DNA from: Bacillota bacterium
Lineage (GTDB): Bacteria > Bacillota > Clostridia > Lachnospirales > Lachnospiraceae
Length of the DNA: 64,000 nucleotides
Assembly: GCA_023398375.1 (NCBI GenBank)
Contig: JAEWSH010000051.1
Coordinates: 310,001-374,000, forward strand
Reading direction: 5' to 3'
Shown piece after piece: positions 44,817 through 53,515 of the stretch; the first letter of the stretch is position 1; each line of letters opens with the position of its first letter. The notes under the pieces were generated by a model. It worked only from the letters and a program-made list of their open reading frames with translations, was not told the DNA's origin and made no database searches. The position numbers were made by a program, and so were the translations under genes.

Positions 44817-46037
44817 ATGAAAATTTATGATGAATTGGTTGCAAGAGGATTGATTGCACAGGTAACCGATGAAGATGAGATCAAAGAATTAATAAATCAC
44901 GGAAAAGCTACTTTTTATATTGGATTTGATCCTACAGCCGATAGCCTGCATGTCGGACATTTTATGGCACTTTGTCTGATGAAACGTTTGCAGATGGCAG
45001 GTAATAAACCGATTGCCTTAATTGGTGGCGGAACAGCTATGATCGGAGATCCTTCGGGAAGAAGTGATATGCGTCAGATGATGACACCGGAGACAATACA
45101 ACATAACTGTGATTGCTTCAAAGCACAGATGGGTAAATTTATAGATTTTTCAGAAGGAAAAGCATTGATGGTTAATAATGCCGATTGGTTAATGAACCTT
45201 AATTATGTGGAGGTACTTAGAGAAGTAGGCTCTCATTTCAGTGTAAACAGAATGTTAGCAGCAGAATGTTACAAGCAAAGAATGGAAAAGGGTCTAAGCT
45301 TTTTGGAATTCAATTACATGATTATGCAAAGCTATGATTTCTATGAATTATTCCAAAAATACGCATGTAATATGCAGTTTGGCGGAGATGACCAATGGAG
45401 TAACATGCTTTTTGGAACAGAACTTATCCGTCGAAAATTGGGCAAGAATGCCTGCGCTATGACGATAACGTTATTATTAAATTCCGAAGGAAAGAAAATG
45501 GGTAAGACCCAGGCGGGTGCCGTATGGCTCGATCCGAATAAGACGACACCTTTTGAATTCTACCAGTACTGGAGAAACGTTGCTGATGCAGATGTATTAA
45601 AATGCATTAGAATGTTAACCTTTTTACCATTAGAACAAATTGATGAGATGGATCGGTGGGAAGGCAGCCAATTGAATCAGGCAAAAGAAATTCTGGCTTT
45701 TGAGCTGACCCAATTAGTTCATGGCGAAGAAGAAGCAAAGAAGGCAGAAGAAGCTGCAAAAGCATTATTTTCAACAGGTGTGGCTGCAAATATGCCAACA
45801 ACAACGTTGAGCAAAGAAGATTTTACCGAAGGAAATATTGATATTTTAACATTGTTGTTAAAGGCGGAATTGGTGGGTTCCAAATCAGATGCCAGAAGAG
45901 CGGTTGAACAAGGCGGTGTAGTGGTAGAGAATGAAAAGGTAACTGATATCAAAGCAGTTTTTGCTGAGACTGATTTCCTCGATGGAATTGTTATAAAAAG
46001 AGGAAAGAAGAATTTCCGTAAAGTGGTAACAAAATAA
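44817..46037 (+). CDS. tyrS: Tyrosyl-tRNA synthetase
   Basis: A 406-residue class I synthetase. HIGH appears as HVGHF (in DSLHVGHFMALCLM) and KMSKS as KKMGKT. FYIGFDPTADSLHVGH and GGDDQWSNM are typical tyrosine and ATP contacts. The C-terminal 65 residues form an S4-like RNA-binding domain (SKSDARRAVEQGGVVVENEKV). It is controlled by the upstream Tyr T-box. Confidence 0.97.
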   Translation: MKIYDELVARGLIAQVTDEDEIKELINHGKATFYIGFDPTADSLHVGHFMALCLMKRLQMAGNKPIALIGGGTAMIGDPSGRSDMRQMMTPETIQHNCDCFKAQMGKFIDFSEGKALMVNNADWLMNLNYVEVLREVGSHFSVNRMLAAECYKQRMEKGLSFLEFNYMIMQSYDFYELFQKYACNMQFGGDDQWSNMLFGTELIRRKLGKNACAMTITLLLNSEGKKMGKTQAGAVWLDPNKTTPFEFYQYWRNVADADVLKCIRMLTFLPLEQIDEMDRWEGSQLNQAKEILAFELTQLVHGEEEAKKAEEAAKALFSTGVAANMPTTTLSKEDFTEGNIDILTLLLKAELVGSKSDARRAVEQGGVVVENEKVTDIKAVFAETDFLDGIVIKRGKKNFRKVVTK

Positions 46038-46078
46038 AGCATAAGTACGATGCTGATTTTAGAATAGAAGAGGCGTGC

Positions 46079-47335
46079 ATGGAATTAGTGAAAGCACTAT
46101 TAGTAGGTGTAAATTTAGATGATGGTACAGACTTCGAGCATTCAATGAAAGAACTTGAGAGTCTGGCAGAAGCCTGCAATATGGAAGTGGTAGGTAATGT
46201 AGTACAAAATCTGCCTAATATTAATAAGGGACTGTATATTGGTACGGGAAAAGTGGTGGAAGTGAAGGAGGAAGCGGAGCATCTGGGAGCGACGGTTATT
46301 ATTTTTGATAATGCGCTGGCGCCGATGCAATTACGCAACCTGCAGCAGGAACTAGGGATAGAAGTGATCGACAGGACGGCATTGATACTGGATATTTTTT
46401 CTTCCAGAGCACAAACAAAAGAAGCAAAGATGCAGGTGGAAATTGCCAGATTGCAATATATGCTACCCAGATTAGCAGGTCTTAGAACATCTCTTGGCAG
46501 GCAGGGCGGTGGAAGCGGTCTTAGTAATAAAGGTGCTGGTGAAAAGAAAATAGAACTGGACAAAAGAAGAATAGAACATCGCATGAGTGAATTGCGAAAA
46601 GAACTTGAGACGATATCTCAGGAGCGTCAGACTCAAAGAAAACAGCGTATACAATCCGGTATCCCTCGGGTTGCATTGGTAGGTTATACCAATGCAGGAA
46701 AGTCAACCTTACTCAATGCCATGATTGAAGAATATATGGGTGATGACAGTAAGAAGGTATTGGAAAAGGACATGTTATTTGCTACATTGGATACGACAGT
46801 GCGTAAGATTACGCCAAAAAACCATAAACCATTCCTATTATCTGATACGGTAGGATTTATTGAGCGATTACCGCATAATCTGATCAAGGCATTCCGTTCT
46901 ACACTGGAAGAAGCCAGATATGCAGATCTTTTATTGGAAGTGGTCGATTTTTCAGATGAAAATTATAAGGAGCATATGAAAGTTACGGAGCAGACATTAG
47001 CTGAAATTGGAGCGGAAGGGATCCCGATCATCTATGTATTTAACAAAGCAGATCTGGTTGAAATAGTAATCCCGGCTTCTAGAGAAGACAGAATATTTAT
47101 GTCTGCCAAGTCTAAGATCGGATTAGAGGAATTGATTCAATTAATTGAAGAAGTTCTCTTTCAGGATTATCTTGAATGCGACATGCTGTTACCATATTCC
47201 AAGGGGAATATGCTGGCGATTCTAAAGGAATCTGCAGATGTGAAACATATTGAGTATGAAGCAGAAGGAGTCAGGATACACTTAAACTGTAAGAAAGCAG
47301 ATTATAATAAATATGAAATGTATGTATGTAAGTGA
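46079..47335 (+). CDS. hflX: GTPase HflX
   Basis: HflX is a ribosome-splitting, stress-related GTPase. The 418-residue protein has the N-terminal GTP-binding-independent domain with VVQNLPNINKGLYIGTGKV, the glycine-rich linker GRQGGGSGLSNKGAGE, and the GTPase domain: G1 GYTNAGKSTLL, G3 DTVGFIERLPHNLI, G4 NKADLV. It starts with ATG 46079, about 40 bases after tyrS. Confidence 0.95.
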   Translation: MELVKALLVGVNLDDGTDFEHSMKELESLAEACNMEVVGNVVQNLPNINKGLYIGTGKVVEVKEEAEHLGATVIIFDNALAPMQLRNLQQELGIEVIDRTALILDIFSSRAQTKEAKMQVEIARLQYMLPRLAGLRTSLGRQGGGSGLSNKGAGEKKIELDKRRIEHRMSELRKELETISQERQTQRKQRIQSGIPRVALVGYTNAGKSTLLNAMIEEYMGDDSKKVLEKDMLFATLDTTVRKITPKNHKPFLLSDTVGFIERLPHNLIKAFRSTLEEARYADLLLEVVDFSDENYKEHMKVTEQTLAEIGAEGIPIIYVFNKADLVEIVIPASREDRIFMSAKSKIGLEELIQLIEEVLFQDYLECDMLLPYSKGNMLAILKESADVKHIEYEAEGVRIHLNCKKADYNKYEMYVCK

Positions 47336-47360
47336 ATTGCTATCCTTTAAAATGGTTGTA

Positions 47361-47389
47361 TTGACATGACTACGTTAATGTGATAAAAT
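47361..47389 (+). promoter_or_regulatory. Promoter of the Trp T-box leader
   Basis: TTGACA (47361-47366) and an extended -10, TGATAAAAT (hexamer 47384-47389), are 17 bp apart just ahead of the leader. Confidence 0.8.
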
Positions 47390-47394
47390 TTTGA

Positions 47395-47685
47395 AAACCT
47401 TTGAGGGAGAGTAAGTAATCTTTGATACTTGCATATGAGAGAGCTATAGGCGGTGGAATTATAGCATGAAAAGGCAGAGACGAATGGACTCCTGAGGGCC
47501 GACTGAAATAGGTATGTAACTATTAGAGTAGGAAAGCCGGAGAAGATACTCCGTTAACAAGAATCGGCATATGTTAGTATGCGCAGAGGGGATGCAGATA
47601 ATGCATCAAGCCGGGTGGCACCGCAAGAGAATGTCAGCTCTTGTCCCAGCAGTTACTTTTTGCTGGGATGGGAGTTTTTTTATAT
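47395..47685 (+). ncRNA. Tryptophan-specific T-box riboswitch
   Basis: The leader contains a candidate specifier TGG (47485-47487, in GAATGGACT), the Trp codon. The T-box sequence CCGGGTGGCACCGCAAG lies at 47611-47627, followed by a terminator stem CCCAGCAG with CTGCTGGG-like pairing (TCCCAGCA with TGCTGGGA) and a T run to about 47682. It should raise expression of trpB2 when tRNA-Trp is uncharged. Confidence 0.9.
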
Positions 47686-47762
47686 ATTATTCTGTGAACT
47701 TGTTCGCTATCGTTCCTGCCCATCAGTTGAATGGTGCTGAGCACCGAGAAAGGAGTTAATCT

Positions 47763-49148
47763 ATGAGCAATAAAGAAATCCCTTATAAAATTTATCTGGA
47801 AGAAAATGAGATGCCGAAGCAATGGTATAATGTACGTGCTGATATGAAAAAAAAACCAGCCCCGTTATTGAATCCAGGAACATTAAAGCCAATGACGTTT
47901 GAAGAACTGCAGCCAGTGTTCTGTGATGAATTGGTAAAACAGGAGCTGGATGATACAACACCATATATTGATATTCCGGAAGAAATTCAGAACTTTTATA
48001 AGATGTACCGTCCGTCGCCATTGGTAAGAGCATACTGTCTTGAAAAAAAATTAGGAACACCGGCGAAGATTTACTATAAATTTGAAGGTAATAACACGAG
48101 TGGCAGCCATAAATTAAATTCTGCCATTGCACAAGCTTATTATGCCAAACAGCAAGGACTGAAAGGTGTCACTACAGAAACAGGAGCAGGTCAATGGGGA
48201 ACTGCCCTATCAATGGCTTGCTCTTATTTTGACTTGGACTGCAAAGTATATATGGTAAAAGTATCTTATGAACAGAAGCCATTCCGTCGTGAAGTAATGC
48301 GCACATATGGTGCAAGTGTCACCCCTTCACCGTCTATGACAACGGAAGTGGGAAAGAAGATACTGGCAGCCCATCCGGGTACAACAGGAAGTCTTGGATG
48401 CGCTATTTCAGAAGCGGTGGAAATAGCGACGGAATTAGAAGGTTACAGATATGTGTTGGGAAGTGTATTATCGCAAGTATTGTTACATCAGACAATTATC
48501 GGGCTGGAAACAAAAACAGCGTTGGATAAATACGGCATCAGACCTGATATTATTATTGGTTGTGCAGGTGGTGGATCAAACCTTGGCGGATTATTATCGC
48601 CATTTATGGGGGAACAATTAAGGGGAGAAAAGAAATATCAGTTTATTGCTGTGGAACCGGCATCCTGTCCAAGCCTGACAAGAGGAAAATATGCATATGA
48701 TTTCTGTGATACGGGTATGGTATGTCCATTAGCAAAGATGTATACACTGGGAAGCTCCTTTATTCCATCCGCAAATCATGCGGGCGGTTTACGTTACCAC
48801 GGTATGAGTTCTATTTTATCGGAATTATACGATCAGGGACTTATGGAGGCACGCAGCGTGGAGCAGACAGAAGTATTTGAGGCGGCAGAACAATTTGCAA
48901 GAGTGGAAGGTATTCTTCCGGCACCGGAAAGCAGCCATGCAATAAAAGCAGCAATAGATGAAGCAATGAAATGTAAAGAGAATGGAGAAGAGAAAACAAT
49001 TGTATTCGGGCTTACAGGTACAGGATACTTTGATATGGTTGCTTATGAGAAGTTTCATAATGGAGAAATGACGGATTATATTCCATCGGATGCAGACTTG
49101 CAAACTGGGCTTGATGGTATTCCAAAGTTTCCTGGAAATCTGGAGTAG
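47763..49148 (+). CDS. TrpB-like pyridoxal-phosphate enzyme (tryptophan synthase beta type 2)
   Basis: A 461-residue PLP enzyme of the TrpB2 group, longer than classic TrpB by an N-terminal extension. The PLP lysine lies in NNTSGSHKLNSAIAQAYYAK. TETGAGQWGTALSMA and GCAGGGSNLGGLLSPFMG bind substrate and cofactor phosphate. TrpB2 makes tryptophan from indole and serine, often without TrpA. No other trp gene is nearby, and the Trp T-box supports a role in tryptophan supply or indole salvage. Confidence 0.92.
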   Translation: MSNKEIPYKIYLEENEMPKQWYNVRADMKKKPAPLLNPGTLKPMTFEELQPVFCDELVKQELDDTTPYIDIPEEIQNFYKMYRPSPLVRAYCLEKKLGTPAKIYYKFEGNNTSGSHKLNSAIAQAYYAKQQGLKGVTTETGAGQWGTALSMACSYFDLDCKVYMVKVSYEQKPFRREVMRTYGASVTPSPSMTTEVGKKILAAHPGTTGSLGCAISEAVEIATELEGYRYVLGSVLSQVLLHQTIIGLETKTALDKYGIRPDIIIGCAGGGSNLGGLLSPFMGEQLRGEKKYQFIAVEPASCPSLTRGKYAYDFCDTGMVCPLAKMYTLGSSFIPSANHAGGLRYHGMSSILSELYDQGLMEARSVEQTEVFEAAEQFARVEGILPAPESSHAIKAAIDEAMKCKENGEEKTIVFGLTGTGYFDMVAYEKFHNGEMTDYIPSDADLQTGLDGIPKFPGNLE

Positions 49149-49174
49149 GTTAGTAAGTTACAGGTAACAGATAA

Positions 49175-49202
49175 GGGGCATAGCAATTGCTTGCTATGCT
49201 CC
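49175..49202. terminator. Shared hairpin between trpB2 and the response regulator
   Basis: GGGGCATAGCAA pairs with TTGCTATGCTCC. It overlaps the stop of the convergent minus-strand gene and probably acts for trpB2. Confidence 0.6.
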
Positions 49203-49919
49203 ATCATAGTCAGTATCATCCAATTCTTCTACCATACGGTAACCGATCCCGGGTTCTGTAAATATATATTTCGGATCGGCAGGATTCTTCTCGATTTTTC
49301 GACGTATATTTGCGATATTAACTCGAATAATGCCGTTGTCAGGTGTTACATAAGGTCCCCATATTTTGGTCATAATGGCAGTATTTGTCATAACTTTTCC
49401 ACAGTTATGTGCCAGTAAAGACACCAGTTTGTATTCAACTGGTGTTAAACGTAATTCCTTATCTCCAACAAAGATCTGTCTTTTCTCAAAATTAATATAT
49501 AAATCTCCAACCCGATAGATAGAATCTGGTGTAGCAGAAGACTGACTTCGCTGGCTATGGCGTACGGCGGTTCGGATTCTTGCAAGTAATTCTGAGTTTC
49601 CACAAGGCTTTGAAATATAATCGTCGGCACCCAGATCAAGAGCTTCTACCTTTTTTTCCTCATCAGAAAGTGAGGATAGGACAATGATCGGAACTGATGA
49701 AAAAACTCTGACATTTTTTATGATTTCCATCCCACTCATGTCCGGAAGCAGAAGGTCCAAAAGTACAACGTCAGGATTCTGCAGATCGATCTTACTGATT
49801 GCATCTTTACCTGAATAACTTTGGGATGTAATGTATCCTTTGGAAGAAAGCGTAGCCGCTATAATATCACATATATTTTTTTCATCTTCAACAATTAAAA
49901 CAGAAATATTCCTATCCAT
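49194..49919 (-). CDS. OmpR/KdpE-type response regulator
   Basis: A 241-residue regulator with a receiver domain (acidic pocket in IVEDEKN, phosphoacceptor Asp in VVLLDLLLPDMSG, Lys in YISKPCG) and a winged-helix domain (LRLTPVEYKLVSLLAHNCGKV, VNIANIRRKIEKNPADP). The ending TEPGIGYRM is as in KdpE. It starts one base after the end of the kinase-like gene upstream on the same strand. No kdpFABC genes are nearby, so its targets are unknown. Confidence 0.88.
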   Translation of the reverse strand: MDRNISVLIVEDEKNICDIIAATLSSKGYITSQSYSGKDAISKIDLQNPDVVLLDLLLPDMSGMEIIKNVRVFSSVPIIVLSSLSDEEKKVEALDLGADDYISKPCGNSELLARIRTAVRHSQRSQSSATPDSIYRVGDLYINFEKRQIFVGDKELRLTPVEYKLVSLLAHNCGKVMTNTAIMTKIWGPYVTPDNGIIRVNIANIRRKIEKNPADPKYIFTEPGIGYRMVEELDDTDYDGA

Positions 49920-49920
49920 G

Positions 49921-50658
49921 TTAGCAGTTCTCCTTTAGCGGTAATGTAATGATATATGAGGGCATATTTTGAGTTATGACAGTGCGAAAGGTGCCCTTAT
50001 GTGCTTTGATAATAAGCTCGCATATGGACATATCTTTATGATAATCTGCTGTTCTATCAGAAAAGTTCCGAATTTGATCTGGGGATATGGCCGGAAAGAG
50101 ATCACCGGCTTGTATATAGGTAGAAACGGGTACTGTATGAATATAGAAAACCACGTTTTTACCATTTTCTTCCACGTTACAATCAATTGTATCTGATTTA
50201 TTTTTATGGTTCCAAAGATTCATAAAAAAAAGCATAAAAGTATGCTCGATGAGAACAAAATCCATAGATACTAGTAACATTTTAGGCGGAATTGTTACAT
50301 GCACTTCAAAATCCGGAATTTTTACCCGAACTCTGCGGATAGACAAGGGAATAATAGTTTCGATGGCCTCATCAGTAAAAACAAGGGAGTGGTCAACAAT
50401 CTTACTTATGGAAAAGATGTTTTCCAAACGTTCAAGAAGCGCTTTTGAATTGACATTGATATTTTCAATTAAAGATATCTTTTTTTGATCAGATAATAAA
50501 GAATAGCTTTCAAGGAAATAGTTGCTGGTAGTAACTACACTGGATAGTGGATTACGAAGATCATGAGATAGCAAACAAAATAGAGCTGCGCAGTTTTCCA
50601 CAGCAGTTGCATTTGGAGTTTCATTTTTTTTACCATTCGTATTAAAATTATTACACAA
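49921..50658 (-). CDS. KdpD-like cytosolic histidine kinase with degenerate ATPase domain
   Basis: A 245-residue protein with a good phosphoacceptor helix, CLLSHDLRNPLSSVVTTSNYFL, resembling KdpD. There are no transmembrane or N-terminal KdpD domains. The expected catalytic N box, DxGxG and GLGL motifs are not visible; the matching region reads MLFFMNLWNHKNKSD and DYHKDMSICELIIKAHKG. It may be a His-transfer protein or pseudokinase for the adjacent regulator. The assigned start is TTG 50658; a better placed ATG at 50663 is in another frame and would need slippage at an A8 run nearby. Confidence 0.7.
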   Translation of the reverse strand: MCNNFNTNGKKNETPNATAVENCAALFCLLSHDLRNPLSSVVTTSNYFLESYSLLSDQKKISLIENINVNSKALLERLENIFSISKIVDHSLVFTDEAIETIIPLSIRRVRVKIPDFEVHVTIPPKMLLVSMDFVLIEHTFMLFFMNLWNHKNKSDTIDCNVEENGKNVVFYIHTVPVSTYIQAGDLFPAISPDQIRNFSDRTADYHKDMSICELIIKAHKGTFRTVITQNMPSYIITLPLKENC

Positions 50659-50890
50659 TTCATATCACTCCCGTCAATTTAATAGAAAACTATAAAAAGT
50701 TTCAAGACCTTGTATACAAACAATAACTCATGATATTTCATTATACAATAGAAAATATTAAATTTATAGTTGAAGGTAACAAATTATCATAAAAATTTAG
50801 TACTTTAGACATAAAAAGTGTAAATTGCAATAGTTAGAATTTATGTGCTATAGTGTTAACAAATCGTATAAATAAAGGGGAGAAGTAAGA

Positions 50891-51568
50891 GTGCAATATA
50901 AAATTCTGATTGTTGAAGATGATAGAGTAATAGCATGCGAACTAAAAAAATATTTGTCTAACTGGGGATATATGGCAGAAACTGTGAATGATTATAATAA
51001 TGTCATAGCAGAATTTGTAAATTTTTCACCTCATTTAATATTAATGGATATTTCATTACCGTTTTATAATGGTTACTATTGGTGCAAGGAGATTCGTAAC
51101 CTATCTAAAGTTCCGATTATTTTTGTGTCTTCGACCAGTGATAATATGAATATTGTGATGGCAATCAACATGGGCGGCGACGATTTTGTAAGTAAACCAT
51201 TTGATTTATCGGTACTATCGGCTAAAATACAAGCAATGCTTAGAAGAACATATTCTTTTCAGAAAAGTACGATATTACTTGAGTGTAAAGGCGTCATTTT
51301 GAATCTGTCCAATGGAACGCTTGAAATACATGGAGAAAAATTAGAATTGACCAAGAATGAATTCCGTATCTTGCAGATCCTGTTTGAAAATAAAGGAAAT
51401 TCTGTTTCAAGAGAAGTAATGATGCATCATCTATGGGATGGAGATTGCTTTGTGGATGATAACACATTGGCTGTAAATATGACAAGACTTCGTAAAAAGC
51501 TGGATGATGCCGGCTTACAGGATTTTATTACCACAAAAAAAGGGATTGGATACTTACTGAAAGAATAG
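50891..51568 (+). CDS. OmpR-family response regulator of the Bce-type module
   Basis: A 225-residue regulator. The receiver has VEDDRVIACE, the phosphoacceptor Asp in LILMDISLPFYNGYYWC (typical of BceR/GraR), and a late Lys in FVSKPFDL. The winged helix contains LELTKNEFRILQILFENKG and VNMTRLRKKLDDAGL. It begins with GTG 50891 after AAGGGGAG. It is followed by its kinase and a peptide-efflux ABC transporter, the usual Bce layout. Confidence 0.9.
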   Translation: MQYKILIVEDDRVIACELKKYLSNWGYMAETVNDYNNVIAEFVNFSPHLILMDISLPFYNGYYWCKEIRNLSKVPIIFVSSTSDNMNIVMAINMGGDDFVSKPFDLSVLSAKIQAMLRRTYSFQKSTILLECKGVILNLSNGTLEIHGEKLELTKNEFRILQILFENKGNSVSREVMMHHLWDGDCFVDDNTLAVNMTRLRKKLDDAGLQDFITTKKGIGYLLKE

Positions 51569-51585
51569 GGCGGGTAAGAGAAAAA

Positions 51586-52581
51586 ATGAGAGAATTGTCA
51601 ACATTGGAACTGTTAATGAAATGGTTGTATGACAAGAAAAAAGGGATTTTCCTCATTAGTATTTGCGTTGTAATACTAATACTCATAACGATTACATATG
51701 GATTGCCGGTTGTAGTAATGGAATATTCAGGATTGCTTTGTGGTACTGTAATTTTGTTATTTGCTATCGTGGATTATATCCAATACTGCAATCGCTATAA
51801 AGCTCTTTTTGCAGTGCTTCAGAATAGCGCGTGTTTCTTAGAGAAAGTACCGGGTACAGAGCACTTGTTAGAGAAAATGTACCAGAAAATCATAGAAGAA
51901 ATCTGTGCAAGTAAGGCAGAGGCTGGCACATTATTGCAGGAACGTGAAAATTCCATGAATGATTTCTACACACTTTGGGTACACCAGATCAAGACACCGA
52001 TTGCTGCCATGAAGCTGATCCTGCATTTGGAACCAAATATAAAGAATCAAGTGATTGAGAGGGAATTATTCAGAATAGAACAATATGCCGATATGGTGCT
52101 CCAATACTTAAGGATCAGAAGTACCACCACAGACCTGTTGCTAGAGACATATTCTTTATACGATATGGTGAAAAAAGTAGTAAAGAAATATGCGGGCAGC
52201 TTTATAGGACAAAAGTTAACGCTCAATTTGCTGCCTTTTACCGCTATGGTTCTGACAGACGAAAAGTGGTTCTGTATCTGTATAGAACAAATTCTGTCTA
52301 ACTGCATTAAATATACTGAAAAAGGAGGCATTTCAATCAGTTTTGATGAGTCCTCGCAGACATTGGTGATAGAAGATACTGGAATTGGTATCAGGAGTGA
52401 AGATATCCCACGTATCTTTGAATGTGGTTTTACTGGATATAATGGAAGAATGGATAAGAAATCAACAGGAATAGGACTATATTTATGTAAACAGATCATG
52501 GATCGGCTGGGTTATACGGTTGAGGTAAACTCTACAGTTGGTGTAGGAACGAAATTTTTGCTTTGTCTGGCGAGAAAATAA
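51586..52581 (+). CDS. Bce-type intramembrane-sensing histidine kinase
   Basis: A 331-residue kinase with two adjacent N-terminal transmembrane helices (about residues 18-60) and almost no extracellular loop, which is typical of BceS-like kinases that sense through their ABC transporter. The phosphoacceptor is in FYTLWVHQIKTPIAAM, the N box in ILSNCIKYTEKGG, and G boxes in IEDTGIGI and KSTGIGLYLCKQI. It follows the response regulator by 17 bases. Confidence 0.9.
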   Translation: MRELSTLELLMKWLYDKKKGIFLISICVVILILITITYGLPVVVMEYSGLLCGTVILLFAIVDYIQYCNRYKALFAVLQNSACFLEKVPGTEHLLEKMYQKIIEEICASKAEAGTLLQERENSMNDFYTLWVHQIKTPIAAMKLILHLEPNIKNQVIERELFRIEQYADMVLQYLRIRSTTTDLLLETYSLYDMVKKVVKKYAGSFIGQKLTLNLLPFTAMVLTDEKWFCICIEQILSNCIKYTEKGGISISFDESSQTLVIEDTGIGIRSEDIPRIFECGFTGYNGRMDKKSTGIGLYLCKQIMDRLGYTVEVNSTVGVGTKFLLCLARK

Positions 52582-52747
52582 CTCAATAGGAATGCATAAA
52601 GTAAAATACCTTGCAAAAATGTAAGATTGGAGGAAGAAATGTAAGCCATTGTAAAGGCAGTACATTTCTTTTTTTGCTATACTAATGTCTGAATAGAACA
52701 AAAAATGCGGAGAGCACATTCTGTAAATAACAGTCAGGAGGAGAAAC

Positions 52748-53515
52748 ATGGCACTTTTAGAAGTGAAAAATGTAAAGAAAATATATACAACCAAGAAAGG
52801 AAATAATCAGGTACAGGCACTAGACAATGTAACATTTTCGGTGGAACAGGGAGAATATGTTGCGATTATGGGGGAATCAGGTTCAGGAAAGACAACCTTG
52901 TTAAATATACTGGCTTCGCTTGATAAACCAACAAGCGGTGAAATTCTATTAGATGGGGTTTCATTCACAAAAATCAGACAAAAAGCAATATGTGCCTTTC
53001 GCAGGGATAATCTTGGTTTTGTATTTCAGGATTTTAATTTGCTGGATACTTTCACACTACAGGATAATATCTTGCTGCCGCTTGTATTGCAGGGAATGGA
53101 ATATAACAAAATGGAGAAAAGATTGCAGCCGCTTGCAGAACAGCTTGGAATTGGTGATTTATTGCAGAAGTATCCTTATGAAGTATCCGGAGGACAAAAA
53201 CAGAGGGCAGCAGCAGCGCGGGCAATGATTACCAATCCGAAATTAATATTGGCAGACGAACCAACGGGGGCATTGGATTCTAAAGCTGCAACCCAGCTGC
53301 TCCATATGTTTGAAGAGATCAATGGGGAGGGACAGACAATTGTTATGGTTACTCATAGTATTCAGGCTGCTAAATGTGCCGGTCGTATCTTATTTATCAA
53401 AGATGGCAGTATATTTCATCAGCTTTATCGAGGCGAATCAACTGACGATGAAATGTATCGCAAGATTGCTGATACATTAACAGTACTACAGGCTAAGGGA
53501 GGCAGTCATGCGTAA
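52748..53515 (+). CDS. Bce-type ABC transporter ATP-binding protein
   Basis: A 255-residue ATPase of the macrolide/peptide exporter group. Walker A is GESGSGKTTLLN, the signature VSGGQKQRAAAARAM, and Walker B LILADEPTGALD. It overlaps the permease gene by eight bases. Such transporters remove cell-wall-active peptides such as bacitracin from their targets and transmit flux to the kinase. The gap upstream (52582-52747) probably contains the regulated promoter. Confidence 0.93.
   Translation: MALLEVKNVKKIYTTKKGNNQVQALDNVTFSVEQGEYVAIMGESGSGKTTLLNILASLDKPTSGEILLDGVSFTKIRQKAICAFRRDNLGFVFQDFNLLDTFTLQDNILLPLVLQGMEYNKMEKRLQPLAEQLGIGDLLQKYPYEVSGGQKQRAAAARAMITNPKLILADEPTGALDSKAATQLLHMFEEINGEGQTIVMVTHSIQAAKCAGRILFIKDGSIFHQLYRGESTDDEMYRKIADTLTVLQAKGGSHA

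Noticed and set aside
45991..46584. Minus-strand frame of about 197 codons opposite tyrS end and hflX
   Set aside because: Covers conserved HflX coding sequence in antisense and lacks a start signal.
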